Shown here one piece after another: positions 1 through 8,346 of a stretch of DNA of 24,846 nt. A program made the position numbers and the translations under genes. A model generated the notes under the pieces. That model made no database searches. It was not told where the DNA came from and saw only the letters and a program-made list of their open reading frames with translations. Numbering within the stretch: the first letter of the stretch is position 1; every line of letters begins with the position of its first letter. Origin of the DNA: an uncultured Oscillospiraceae bacterium (GTDB taxonomy: Bacteria > Bacillota > Clostridia > Oscillospirales > Acutalibacteraceae); assembly GCA_900543305.1 (NCBI GenBank), contig UQQZ01000034.1, positions 1 through 24,846 on the forward strand. Direction: 5' to 3'.

Positions 1-147
1 GTTTGTGGCTCACTTTTTCATGAGCGCCTGGTTCACTTTTTCGTTGACATTTACAGCCAGTATCCTGATGAAATTCAATGTAAATTTGGCAAACTAACCT
101 GCAAGAACAAAGGGACCCTTTTGGGGCGTTCAATTAGGGATTTATGA
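1..147 (+). pseudogene. Possible 3' part of an interrupted gene, open at the window edge
   Basis: Frame 1 stays open from the first base for 48 codons and stops with TGA at 145-147. The text reads like protein (it contains HERLVHFF and YPDEIQCKFGKL), while plus frames 2 and 3 contain stops. I do not recognise the family. The last codons run across a repeat (111-125) that recurs at 10805-10819, so the frame may be a host gene cut by an element, with a tail supplied by element DNA. A 23-codon minus-strand frame ending near position 13 is a weaker alternative. Confidence 0.3.
111..125. repeat. Left copy of a 15-bp near-repeat, possible att-site remnant
   Basis: AGGGACCCTTTTGGG here matches AGGGTCCCTTTTGTG at 10805-10819 in 13 of 15 positions, in the same orientation. 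The two copies bracket the defence operon, the repressor region and the truncated serine recombinase. The right copy lies 67 nt after the recombinase stop, where an element end is often found. Short length and near-palindromic sequence make chance similarity possible. Confidence 0.3.
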
Positions 148-196
148 AAAAATCAATTTTTGAGCGATAACCTCAAGCGGTGCCAACAACGAAAGA

Positions 197-232
197 GACC
201 ACACAACAGGCTACGATGTCTGCTGTGTGGTC
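197..232 (-). terminator. Strong hairpin after thsB, likely end of the defence operon
   Basis: GACCACACA at 197-205 pairs with TGTGTGGTC at 224-232, and the stem extends inward to about 13 pairs including a G-T. It lies 7 nt past the thsB stop. The T-rich run is better on the plus side (TTTTCCTTT) than on the minus side (TCTTTCGTT), so it may work in both directions. Confidence 0.65.
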
Positions 233-239
233 TTTTCCT

Positions 240-749
240 TTAGTTCAAAGCATTTTTTACTGCATTATAATCCCAGTAAAGTTTTCCATCTTTACGATAT
301 ACCATCGCAACATGAGTTCCTTTATAACGAACGGCTTCTGGACACTTATTTCTTGAAACAGATGTTGAATTGTATAAAACAACAATTTTAATTCCAGCTT
401 CTATTGCTTTATCACATTCGTATTTTATATAACTACGGTAATCCACATAATGTCCTCTTGCACAGCTTGATGTCCAAGAATTATAACTACTGCAATATCG
501 ACAGCTTCCTGCCGTAACAGTATCTGTGTTATCTCCAACAATCAATACGAATGTTTTAGATGCATCCATTCTTGTTTTTAAAGAACTTTTTATACTACAG
601 TTTAGACTTGAGTCATTGGATTTCGTTAAATCATGTGCATCGGTAAAAGAGAGGCTCCAATATCCATTATTCCATTTACGAAGTTGTTCTACTGCGTCAC
701 GATCACCACTCCAATCAGCGGCAATGTATGTCCTTGTCCTATATGCCAT
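240..749 (-). CDS. thsB: Thoeris-type TIR-like protein ThsB
   Basis: This 169-residue protein resembles the TIR-like ThsB/DUF1863 family (PF08937). It has an N-terminal beta strand (RTYIAADW), a middle strand ending FVLIVGDNT (residues 67-75) and a helix-strand unit YECDKAIEAGIKIVVLY (110-126). E111 is a candidate for the catalytic or conserved glutamate, by position only. In Thoeris, such proteins sense phage infection and make a nucleotide signal from NAD; type II systems are reported to make histidine-ADP-ribose for a macro-domain effector. ATG 749 follows AGGAGGAG and lies 2 nt after the thsA stop, so the two genes should be translationally coupled. It is the last gene of the operon. Six cysteines, including a CRYC pair at 83-86, are a little unusual. 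The family call rests on fold pattern and neighbour. Confidence 0.75.
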   Translation of the reverse strand: MAYRTRTYIAADWSGDRDAVEQLRKWNNGYWSLSFTDAHDLTKSNDSSLNCSIKSSLKTRMDASKTFVLIVGDNTDTVTAGSCRYCSSYNSWTSSCARGHYVDYRSYIKYECDKAIEAGIKIVVLYNSTSVSRNKCPEAVRYKGTHVAMVYRKDGKLYWDYNAVKNALN

Positions 750-751
750 TT

Positions 752-1546
752 TTACTCCTCCTTGCCTATATTATAAAGATTGATTTTTTCCTTAACCTTT
801 TCATCTAATATAATTGTAATAGATGACGTGTTACCGAATCGAATCTTGCTTATTTCAAATGTACGAACAATCAGATGAAGTAATTCTTGTTCAGAAACAA
901 CACCATTATTGAAGCGAGTCATTCCACTTCCCAAAAGTGTGATATTAATCGGTTTGCCGGCATAAAAACAATCCAACTCAGTCCACATATGCATTAGGCA
1001 TGAAACATAGTCCTCTAAGGACAAATATGCTCTATCATTTTCGTCAAAATGGGTGAATGCTAACAGAAAATAATCGTTAACTGGGCATATTGTTCCAAGG
1101 CGATATTTTATTTGCTTTCCACCTTGTTTGCGTGAAACATTTCTTTGAACCACTGCCTCATTGAGATGTTGCTCTTTGGCAATTGCTGCGTCTATAGAGG
1201 CTTTACCATCAGAATGATGTAATATATACTGGCCGTTTACTGAAGTAGCCAAAATAATTCGGTCATCAACTTGAGTATCAAAAAACTCATTAAATGCAAT
1301 GATTTTTATTCCATTTTGGCTAAAAATATCCCCATACACAATTTTTACATCTGTACCATTGATATATAACTTTTGAGATGTTTTTCTATTTGCTCTATAT
1401 AACATCACAAGAAACATAATCACTAAGATCAAGAAATAGCCAATGCCCATTGCTATTCTTGTGCATTGGTTTAAATCAACAAATGCTAAAACAAAAGATA
1501 TTATTCCTGCACTTGCCGATACGGGTTTGATATAGTTCAACCACAA
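752..1546 (-). CDS. thsA: Type II Thoeris effector ThsA, membrane-anchored macro domain
   Basis: The protein has about 264 residues. Two hydrophobic helices (about 10-27 and 31-50) are followed by a basic stretch and a macro-like domain of about 200 residues, with VYGDIF (70-75), FNEFFDT (85-91) and LGSGMTRF (205-212). This matches the ThsA macro family (DUF6430, PF20016), the effector of type II Thoeris. There, ligand binding to the macro domain is thought to trigger membrane damage and abortive infection. The gene lies between hsdR (41-nt gap) and thsB (2-nt gap). The start is uncertain: 1546 is a TTG without a near ribosome binding site, while a perfect AAGGAGGTG overlaps the hsdR stop about 36 nt earlier with no ATG, GTG or TTG at the right distance. 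A 12-bp palindrome lies between them. Confidence 0.78.
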   Translation of the reverse strand: MWLNYIKPVSASAGIISFVLAFVDLNQCTRIAMGIGYFLILVIMFLVMLYRANRKTSQKLYINGTDVKIVYGDIFSQNGIKIIAFNEFFDTQVDDRIILATSVNGQYILHHSDGKASIDAAIAKEQHLNEAVVQRNVSRKQGGKQIKYRLGTICPVNDYFLLAFTHFDENDRAYLSLEDYVSCLMHMWTELDCFYAGKPINITLLGSGMTRFNNGVVSEQELLHLIVRTFEISKIRFGNTSSITIILDEKVKEKINLYNIGKEE

Positions 1547-1567
1547 TTTTCTATTTGTTGTTTTTAC

Positions 1568-1579
1568 TTTCGTACGAAA
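1568..1579. repeat. 12-bp perfect palindrome between hsdR and thsA
   Basis: TTTCGTACGAAA reads the same on both strands. It sits in the 41-nt gap between the hsdR stop and the TTG start of thsA, between a strong Shine-Dalgarno sequence and that start. It could be an operator, a small RNA hairpin that controls thsA translation, or chance. Confidence 0.4.
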
Positions 1580-1587
1580 ACACCTCC

Positions 1588-4500
1588 TTAGGCCGCGATC
1601 CAGCCGTAACCCTGGATTGCCATGTCGATGAAGTGATTGAGCAAAAGATTTGTTTTTGCCTCAAAGGAATCCTTATCGTAACACATCGGCAAATCTTCGT
1701 TCAACGCATATTCGATTGCGGATTTTACTTTCATTTTTGGCTGATCATCTTTATACCAGTCCACCACCAAAAGTTCCGCTTTCTCTGTGGTCAGCTTCTT
1801 AAAGAGGTTTTTGGCAGCAAGTTTTACCTTTTGCTCATCTGCCTGCGTGAGTTTTTTGCCACGCACCAGAAGGTCGTATACTTCCAGTTCCTCTTCCGTC
1901 AAGCCTTCCATATTCGGACGCTCCTGCTCCTTCTGCATTTCTTCAAGCAGTTTTACAAGTTGTTCGTAGTAATCCTCGTTTTCGGAACCACCGGCGTTGT
2001 ATCGGTCAATGATAGCCTTGAACCGTTGCGAGAATCGCATTCTGGTACAATTTCGGCTTATCATATCCTGCAGAGCCTTTTCAAGAAACGCCTTGAGATC
2101 ATCGATTTCAACGGCCTTATAAACGGCTTTTTTGATTTCTGCCCGGAGTTCGTCCACGTTGATTTTTGAGAGGTCGATAACCTTGGTGCCGTGAATAGCA
2201 TATTCTTTCTGCTTATCCTCGGCAGTAGCGGAAGAAACGCTGCTATCAAGCACATTGGCCATACGATTTCTGGCACGTTGGATTTTTTCATCGTCAATCT
2301 TATTGTGCATCAATCCGTGGATATAGGCCAGCGGCGAGAATTTCTCATTATCCCAATGACGCTCAAAGATTTCTGGCTTGGATGCCTCGTACAGGTTAAT
2401 CATCGTATTGGTGATAACCTTGAATTTATCCTTGTTTTCGTCATTGGCCACAACGGCATCGTATGCACTTCGCAGTGCATCCAATTTGTCAAAGGTGGTA
2501 CTTTCTCCAATAATGCTGTCCAAAGATACACCAAGGGTCTGCAGGAAGGCATCGCCCTCGTCAATGCAGGAATTGAGCAGATATATCAGCTGCTCGATGT
2601 CCTTTGCGGGCATAAGAGTATCATCGTCGGGAACGGCATAATCGGACAGCGCCTTTTTCATATATTTGAAGACATTTACATAGTCCACAATGATGCCGCA
2701 CGGCTTGTTGGGGTACACACGGTTTGCTCTGGCGATGGCCTGCATCAGTGTGTGCGATTTCATCGGCTTATCCAAATATAGCGTGGACAGATTTTTCACA
2801 TCGAAGCCGGTGAGCCACATAGCGCAGACAAACACGAGCTGCAGCTTATCGTTCGGCTCTTTGAATCTATCCTCAATATCCTTGCCATCCACAGTAATGG
2901 CATTCATTTTTGCCCTGTGCGTTGTAATGTCGAGACCCTTATCAGAGAACTTTTTGACTTCGTCCGCTTCTTCGGAAATAATGACAGCCATCTCCACATG
3001 ATTCATATAATCAAGAATGGCAGTCAGCTTATCACGCTCTTCCTTGGTTTGGGCGGCATTACGCTCGGCAATAATAGCTTTCTTTTCCTCTGCCCAATAG
3101 TGCTGCACCTTGTTGTACATGGTAACAGCAGTGTATTTGTCAACGGAAACGACCATACCTTTACCGAGGAAACCACGGCGTGGGAAGTGATGAGCAATAT
3201 CCTGCGCAATCTTCTCAAGGCGGTCATCACGCTTGATAACCTCTAAGATACGGGATGCGGAATTTTCCAGAAGCCGAGCCTCGTCCTCATTAAGGTTTTC
3301 ATCCTCGATAATATCTACAACATCATCATCGAGGAAATCGTTGGTAAGACCCACCTCCGGCACACGGCGGCTGTAGAACAGCGGCACAGTGGAGCCGTCC
3401 TCAACGGACTGTGCAAAGTTATACTCGGAAACATAGTCACCGAACCACTGATTGGTCAGTCGCTTGGAGCCTAACAGCGGAGTTCCCGTGAATGCGATAA
3501 AGTTTGCATTCGGCAGGGCGGCTCTCATATTTTCTGCCAAGTCCTTATACTGCGTGCGGTGTGCCTCGTCTACCAACACAAAAATATCGTTTCGTGTGGA
3601 CAGAATCGGGTATTTCTTGGTTTTATCATAACGGAACTTATGGATGAGCGTGAACACGAATTCCTTGTTTTTCTGCAAGAAATCACGGAGCTGCTCACCA
3701 TTCTTCGGGCGGCACTCATCGTTGTTGCCGATAACCTCGGTACGCACGAAGTTTTTATGAATCTGCGTGTCGAGGTCTTCACGGTCAGTAATGATGAGGA
3801 AGGTGAAATTGCCGGTGATTTTACGCTTTACCTTACGGGCAAACATGACCATAGAATAAGATTTGCCGCTGCCCTGCGTATGCCAGAACACGCCCAGCTT
3901 ACCCTTGAGTTCCTCTTTGCGCTCAACAGCACGGATGAGGTTATTTACACCGAGGTACTGGTGGTTCTTGGCGATGATTTTATATTTGTGATTATCAAAA
4001 AGAACGAAATTCTCAATATAATCGATAAGACGCTCTTTTTTCAGCAGACCGTCAATGAAATACACAATGGACACACCGCTGTCACGGATATCGGCACGAT
4101 TCGGCTTTTCCTTTTCGCTGTCCACCTTCAGCCACTCAAAGAAATAATCGTAAGTGGCATTGAAGGCACCGAGCCTTGTTTCCAGACCGTTGGACAGAAC
4201 GCAGATCTGGTTGAAAGCAAACAGATTGGGAATATCCTTTATGTAATCCTGCAGATTTTTGTTATAGGCTTCTTCCACCTTGACCACGCTGTTTTTCAGT
4301 TCGATGAATACAAGAGGAAGGCCGTTGACGAACACAAGCACATCGGGCCTGCGCCAGTAAAGCTTGCCCTGTATCCACATCTGGGAAACAGCCGTAAAGG
4401 TGTTGTTTGCCGGAGTGTCAAAATCCACAAGCTTTACAAAGTCAAAATCATCCCTGCCGTTTCTGCGTACCTTGACCTTGATTTGGTTTCGGATTTTATT

Positions 4501-4794
4501 GTACAAATCATAGTTGGTGGCAACGATGTCCGTTCCGGTGTAATCGCGGGTCAGCGTTTTCGCAACATCGTCGATAATGCCCTCCGGGATGTGAGGATTT
4601 ATCTTCATGAGGGACTCTTTCAAAATGCACGGCAAAACACACTCCTTTTTAGAGGAGCGTCCAGTGCCGTCATTCAAATCCTCACGCTTGCTTGGATCGG
4701 GGTCGCATTTTATGATATCGTAATCAAAATCGGGATGCGACAGCTTGTCCAAAACGGCTATTTCAATATCATCTTCAGTAATATACTTTGCCAT
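1588..4794 (-). CDS. hsdR: Type I restriction enzyme, R (motor and nuclease) subunit
   Basis: At 1068 residues this is a full-length HsdR. The N-terminal RecB-like nuclease shows the PD-(D/E)xK pattern: D151 and E165-L-K167 in FIELKN. The SF2 translocase follows, with Walker A TQGSGKS (306-312), DEAH (409-412) and TGTP (436-439). The C-terminal third is helical and should contact the methylase core. HsdR joins HsdM and HsdS to move unmodified DNA and cut it at a distance. ATG 4794 has GGAGGT six bases upstream and lies 18 nt after hsdS. No frameshift or lost motif is visible, so the gene looks intact. The 488-residue plus-strand frame across this gene is a shadow. Confidence 0.95.
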   Translation of the reverse strand: MAKYITEDDIEIAVLDKLSHPDFDYDIIKCDPDPSKREDLNDGTGRSSKKECVLPCILKESLMKINPHIPEGIIDDVAKTLTRDYTGTDIVATNYDLYNKIRNQIKVKVRRNGRDDFDFVKLVDFDTPANNTFTAVSQMWIQGKLYWRRPDVLVFVNGLPLVFIELKNSVVKVEEAYNKNLQDYIKDIPNLFAFNQICVLSNGLETRLGAFNATYDYFFEWLKVDSEKEKPNRADIRDSGVSIVYFIDGLLKKERLIDYIENFVLFDNHKYKIIAKNHQYLGVNNLIRAVERKEELKGKLGVFWHTQGSGKSYSMVMFARKVKRKITGNFTFLIITDREDLDTQIHKNFVRTEVIGNNDECRPKNGEQLRDFLQKNKEFVFTLIHKFRYDKTKKYPILSTRNDIFVLVDEAHRTQYKDLAENMRAALPNANFIAFTGTPLLGSKRLTNQWFGDYVSEYNFAQSVEDGSTVPLFYSRRVPEVGLTNDFLDDDVVDIIEDENLNEDEARLLENSASRILEVIKRDDRLEKIAQDIAHHFPRRGFLGKGMVVSVDKYTAVTMYNKVQHYWAEEKKAIIAERNAAQTKEERDKLTAILDYMNHVEMAVIISEEADEVKKFSDKGLDITTHRAKMNAITVDGKDIEDRFKEPNDKLQLVFVCAMWLTGFDVKNLSTLYLDKPMKSHTLMQAIARANRVYPNKPCGIIVDYVNVFKYMKKALSDYAVPDDDTLMPAKDIEQLIYLLNSCIDEGDAFLQTLGVSLDSIIGESTTFDKLDALRSAYDAVVANDENKDKFKVITNTMINLYEASKPEIFERHWDNEKFSPLAYIHGLMHNKIDDEKIQRARNRMANVLDSSVSSATAEDKQKEYAIHGTKVIDLSKINVDELRAEIKKAVYKAVEIDDLKAFLEKALQDMISRNCTRMRFSQRFKAIIDRYNAGGSENEDYYEQLVKLLEEMQKEQERPNMEGLTEEELEVYDLLVRGKKLTQADEQKVKLAAKNLFKKLTTEKAELLVVDWYKDDQPKMKVKSAIEYALNEDLPMCYDKDSFEAKTNLLLNHFIDMAIQGYGWIAA

Positions 4795-4812
4795 TTTGAC
4801 ACCTCCAATCGT

Positions 4813-6069
4813 TTACACTTCCAATTTACCACTCATCAAACGAGGCAGGAGCATATCCCGTTGCTGCGCAATATTTCTATTAGCTTTTGCCAACTGAAAA
4901 ACCTCATCAAACATAGGCTCAATTATTGCATTAAACTGCCTAATCACATTTTCGGATGGAACAGTTATTTTGATACGCTTAATATCCGGCTGTGCCAAAC
5001 CGGGCTGTGCAGCGTTTCGGTTTAAGTTTTGCATCAAATAGAAGTATTCTTTCTGGTGCAATGTAAAATACAAATAGTTCTGATACACAAAATTATTTGC
5101 TTTCATTAAAAATACGTGTTCGTTTGCCGCAAATACCTTGAACGGAAATTCGTTTCTAAAAATTGTAGTTTTTCCGATATATGCACCATCTTTATATACC
5201 AAGATTGCATTGCCGTCAAATTTGCCGCGCTTCATCTTGTTATAGTACTCATGCGGAATGTACTTGACTGAGGAATAATCAAATTCTGCCAAGCCTTTTA
5301 CCGCTTCAGCACCAAGCGTAGGAACGCCTTCTGTTATCGAATCGTCCACACCGCCAGATGGTCTGGAGCCAGAGTCTAAGCTGACCCCAAATTCACCCAA
5401 TCGTTTAATTTCCCATCCAAGAGGTAAATCCTCAGCAAATTCTACATTTTCATATCCCGGAAAGCGGAAACGGACAAACCACTCTTTGTATAGGCTTTCC
5501 GACATCTGTTCCAAAACCTTGATGCGCTTGTTGTTATTGTGAATCAGTGCATCATATTTGGAGAGGATGTCAGCAATTCTGCGTTGAATGTTGATTTCCG
5601 GGAATGCCCATTTGATATTTTTTATATCTTTGGGGCTTACATTTACTTGGTTTGCACCGCCGTATGCTCGGTTGGCGACATCGTATTTTATTGCCTTGGT
5701 TGTGAACAGATAATATAAATAATCCTTGTCTACGGTATCAAAGGGAATCACTTTACCGGCTCTTTGGTTAAGAAGGTACAATCTGTCCGTATAGTTCCGA
5801 CAACTACGGCCAACCATGGAATTCGGTTGGTTAATATGACTTCCCGTAAGCGAGATTAAAATATCACCATTTTCGATGAGGTACTTTTTATCAAGTTTAT
5901 CACAAAAACTTTCATCGACATACTGGGTCGATTCATCCAATATGACATCACATCCGTTACTTATATTGCCGATTTTGATTACAGGAACACCCTCATCCTG
6001 CCAATCTGCACTTTTGAAAGCATAGCCGGAAATGACATCACAATATGTTCCTAACTTTTCATATTCCAT
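4813..6069 (-). CDS. hsdS: Type I restriction-modification specificity subunit
   Basis: The protein has 418 residues from the chosen ATG, with the standard two-half layout. Target-recognition domain 1 covers about 1-150 (GYAFKSADW, GVPVIKIGNIS). A central helical spacer follows (IQRRIADILSKYDALIHNN and on to YKEWFVRFRFPG). Target-recognition domain 2 begins at LPLGWEIKRLGE. A second conserved helix at the C-terminus (IIEPMFDEVF to QQRDMLLPRLMSGKL) completes it. HsdS selects the bipartite DNA target for HsdM and HsdR. ATG 6069 begins 1 nt after the hsdM stop, which suggests coupling; an upstream in-frame start at 6105 would overlap hsdM by 35 nt. The domains are too variable to predict the target sequence. 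No nearby hsdS copy or inversion repeat suggests phase variation. Confidence 0.93.
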   Translation of the reverse strand: MEYEKLGTYCDVISGYAFKSADWQDEGVPVIKIGNISNGCDVILDESTQYVDESFCDKLDKKYLIENGDILISLTGSHINQPNSMVGRSCRNYTDRLYLLNQRAGKVIPFDTVDKDYLYYLFTTKAIKYDVANRAYGGANQVNVSPKDIKNIKWAFPEINIQRRIADILSKYDALIHNNNKRIKVLEQMSESLYKEWFVRFRFPGYENVEFAEDLPLGWEIKRLGEFGVSLDSGSRPSGGVDDSITEGVPTLGAEAVKGLAEFDYSSVKYIPHEYYNKMKRGKFDGNAILVYKDGAYIGKTTIFRNEFPFKVFAANEHVFLMKANNFVYQNYLYFTLHQKEYFYLMQNLNRNAAQPGLAQPDIKRIKITVPSENVIRQFNAIIEPMFDEVFQLAKANRNIAQQRDMLLPRLMSGKLEV

Positions 6070-6070
6070 A

Positions 6071-7810
6071 TCATTCACCAAACAATCCTGCGATATTTGC
6101 AGCAATTGCCTCTTCTATAGCCTTCGTCTCTGCATTGAGAGCAGCAAGTTCGCCGTTTAGTGCCAGCATTTCTGCCTTGAATTCCTCTGCGGTCAAACCA
6201 TCGTCCTCAATAACCACACCAACATAGCGTCCGGCATTGAGAGAATAGTCCTGGTCGATGATGCCGTCCTCGCCCTCCAACTTAGCCACCTTACAAAGAC
6301 CGATAACATCGCAATACACGCCATCGGGGAAACGCTCGGTGAGCCAGTCAATTTGAGCCTGCCAGTATGCCTTGGTCTTTTCTTCCTTATCCTCCGTGGC
6401 TTCGGAAGCGGCGGCGAGGGCCAGTTCGTATTCTGCAATCAAATCCGCAAAAGACTGTGTATCACCATCGTACAGGCGGGAAATGATACCCAAGTTCTTG
6501 ATCTGCTCATCGCTGAATTTGCGGTGCGCCCTGTCGATCTGGGTGAACACATTTCTGGCGTCAATAAAGAGAATTTCGCCTTTTTTGTCAGACTGAGCCT
6601 TTGCCTTGTCAAAAAACCACAGTGTGGCCGGCAAGGTTACAGAGGAGAACATATTGGATGGCAGGGTCACCATCTGGCTGATGATACCTTCTTCAATCAT
6701 TTTCTTGCGGATGTCATATTCGCTGTTTCCGGCATCGGATGCGGAGTTTGCCATAACAAGAGCTGCCTTGCCGGTGTCCTTCAGTGCAGATGCAAAATAG
6801 GAAATCCACAGGTAGTTTGCATTCGGCACAGTTTCCTTTTTGTCACTGGCTTTTTTAGTGGACTTGGTTTTATTCTTCGGGATGCCGTAGGTGTTGAAAC
6901 GGGCATCGTCCTTCACACGCTCATAAACGACCTCGTCTACATTGAAAGGCGGATTTGCCATAACATAGTCAAACCTGCCCACTGCGTCATAAGGGTCAGA
7001 ATAGAAGGAGTTTGCCTCGGTGATCTCACCACGCACATTATTCAGCAGAAGGTTCATTTTTGCCAACTTTACGGTATCGGGTTCCTTCTCCACGCCGTAG
7101 CAACGGAATTTCATCATATCCGTTTCGCTGACATTGTGATTGTGCATATATCGAGCCGCCTGTACAAACATACCGCCAGAGCCGCAGGCAGGGTCAAGAA
7201 ACATTTTGTCCCCGGATTCCGGCTGAAGCACCTCTACCATATAGCGAACAACAGTAGCAGGCGTATAGAATGTACCGCCGTCTTTACCTTCCTGCAGAGC
7301 AAAACTGCCAAGGAAAAATTCGTAAATCTCACCGAACAGGTCAACGCTGATGTTTTCGGGAATATCTTTGAATACACGGACAATTTTGGAGAGTAGTTCC
7401 GGCTCCTCTTCGGGAACAAGCTGTCCGTACACTTCCTTGGGCAGGACACTATCCATTTTATCGTTATTATCCTCGATGGCCTGCATAGCCTTTTTTACAA
7501 GAGTAGCTTTGTTAGCATCATCGGGAGCATTGTTGATTTCATCGTAATAAGCCTCTGGGGGGAGATAGAAACCACAGACTTCGATGGAGATATCCTTCAT
7601 GGATTTTTCCATACGGGTGCCCTTGAGTTTATTATACTTAGCCTCGATTTCGTCCTTGTGCTGCTTATATAGGATATCTGCATAGCGCAGGAATATCAAA
7701 CCGAGAATCGGCTGACCGTATTTGTTGGCAGCTAAGTGCGCCCCGGCACGGAGCATATCCGCAGAATGCCAGAGGTCATCCTTTAATTTTTTCAATTCCT
7801 TATCAGTCAT
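6071..7810 (-). CDS. hsdM: Type I restriction-modification DNA methyltransferase subunit
   Basis: The protein has 579 residues. An N-terminal helical HsdM domain (about 8-150, beginning LWHSADMLRAGAHLAANKYG) precedes an N6-adenine methylase domain with the SAM motif DPACGSGG (206-213) and catalytic NPPF (286-289). The lysine-rich stretch KNKTKSTKKASDKK (about 315-328) is probably a surface loop. With HsdS it methylates adenine in the target and protects host DNA. The C-terminal about 60 residues, rich in A and E, likely form a helix. ATG 7810 overlaps the end of the upstream regulator gene in ATGACTGA, so regulator and methylase should be translated in a coupled way. This would let methylase build up before HsdR, which is encoded two genes later. 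Confidence 0.95.
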   Translation of the reverse strand: MTDKELKKLKDDLWHSADMLRAGAHLAANKYGQPILGLIFLRYADILYKQHKDEIEAKYNKLKGTRMEKSMKDISIEVCGFYLPPEAYYDEINNAPDDANKATLVKKAMQAIEDNNDKMDSVLPKEVYGQLVPEEEPELLSKIVRVFKDIPENISVDLFGEIYEFFLGSFALQEGKDGGTFYTPATVVRYMVEVLQPESGDKMFLDPACGSGGMFVQAARYMHNHNVSETDMMKFRCYGVEKEPDTVKLAKMNLLLNNVRGEITEANSFYSDPYDAVGRFDYVMANPPFNVDEVVYERVKDDARFNTYGIPKNKTKSTKKASDKKETVPNANYLWISYFASALKDTGKAALVMANSASDAGNSEYDIRKKMIEEGIISQMVTLPSNMFSSVTLPATLWFFDKAKAQSDKKGEILFIDARNVFTQIDRAHRKFSDEQIKNLGIISRLYDGDTQSFADLIAEYELALAAASEATEDKEEKTKAYWQAQIDWLTERFPDGVYCDVIGLCKVAKLEGEDGIIDQDYSLNAGRYVGVVIEDDGLTAEEFKAEMLALNGELAALNAETKAIEEAIAANIAGLFGE

Positions 7811-8021
7811 GCTCTTTTCCCTCCGGCAAAAATTCTAATATATCGTTAGGTGTACAGTCCATAGCCACGCAAATACTTTCTACTTTATCTAATGCCATAT
7901 ACTGGCCATTCTTAATTTTGGAGATAATGTTAGCCGAGATATTCGCTTTCCGCATCAGTTCGGCACTGGACACATCCTTTTCAATCATCAAATGCAGAAG
8001 TCTTTTATAACTTACAGCCAT
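7803..8021 (-). CDS. Small XRE/Cro-family regulator heading the RM-Thoeris operon
   Basis: The gene encodes 72 residues, almost all of it one helix-turn-helix domain: YKRLLHLMIEKDVSSAELMRKANIS, then ISKIKNGQYMALDKVESICVAMDCTPNDILEF. This fits the small Cro/C1-type HTH proteins (HTH_26-like) often found beside RM systems. ATG 8021 has GGAGGG seven bases upstream; a longer reading back to 8081 would start inside the promoter and is rejected. The end overlaps hsdM by 8 nt. A 13-bp palindrome (8083-8095) flanks the -35 box of its own promoter, so it probably controls the whole operon as an autorepressor or a timing regulator. That role is inferred. Confidence 0.85.
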   Translation of the reverse strand: MAVSYKRLLHLMIEKDVSSAELMRKANISANIISKIKNGQYMALDKVESICVAMDCTPNDILEFLPEGKEHD

Positions 8022-8052
8022 CTTATGCCCTCCTTCGTCAAATACCGTATAT

Positions 8053-8081
8053 ATTTTATTACATTTCTGTGATACTTTCAA
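8053..8081 (-). promoter_or_regulatory. Promoter of the defence operon
   Basis: On the minus strand, TTGAAA (8081-8076) and TAAAAT (8058-8053) are separated by 17 bp and lie 32 nt before the XRE start. This is the only good sigma-A promoter before hsdM. No other clear promoter was seen in the short gaps to hsdS, hsdR, thsA and thsB, so one transcript probably serves all six genes. Confidence 0.65.
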
Positions 8082-8082
8082 T

Positions 8083-8095
8083 ATATCTCAGATAT
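8083..8095. promoter_or_regulatory. Palindromic operator candidate beside the defence promoter
   Basis: ATATCT-C-AGATAT is a perfect 13-bp dyad directly upstream of the -35 box. The position suits autoregulation by the small XRE protein encoded next to it. AT-rich sequence raises the chance of coincidence. Confidence 0.45.
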
Positions 8096-8106
8096 TATTC
8101 ACGCTT

Positions 8107-8346
8107 TTAGGATGCGGAATTATCTATGAAGCTAATGTTACCAGTCTCACGGGGAAATCGCGTTGTGAGACTTTTTTCTTCCCGTGCCAGAAATGGCATA
8201 GGATTTTTTGTTTTATACTCATATTCCGCTATCCCTGTGGCCGCAAGGTGGAGACCTAAAAATTGTGAAGACTTCGTAAAATCGCCCTCCTCATGTCCAA
8301 TGGGTAGTACAGGACAACCTGATATATGATCATTCTTCCGAATCAT
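8107..8346 (-). other. Unassigned frame of 79 codons downstream of the XRE repressor
   Basis: A minus-strand frame overlaps the end of the XRE gene by 17 nt and reads GHEEGDFTKSSQFLGLHLAATG in its middle. A plus-strand frame of 67 codons covers the same DNA (8126-8329). Neither has a convincing ribosome binding site, and I cannot assign a family. The segment also holds a plus-strand terminator-like hairpin, so it may be a small RNA or old mobile DNA rather than a protein gene. It separates the defence operon promoter from the repressor gene. Confidence 0.2.
8143..8177 (+). terminator. Plus-strand intrinsic terminator without an obvious gene
   Basis: AGTCTCAC (8143-8150) pairs with GTGAGACT (8165-8172), followed by six T. 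The genes on both sides lie on the minus strand, so it would end an unannotated plus-strand transcript or be a leftover. Confidence 0.5.

Noticed and set aside
3559..5025. 488-codon plus-strand frame across hsdR
   Set aside because: It is fully antisense to intact hsdR and the end of hsdS, has no recognisable domain and no ribosome binding site.
4813..6069. Phase-variable hsdS (inverting) locus
   Set aside because: There is only one hsdS, with no second partial copy or inverted repeats nearby; the serine resolvase is 5 kb away and linked to other repeats.
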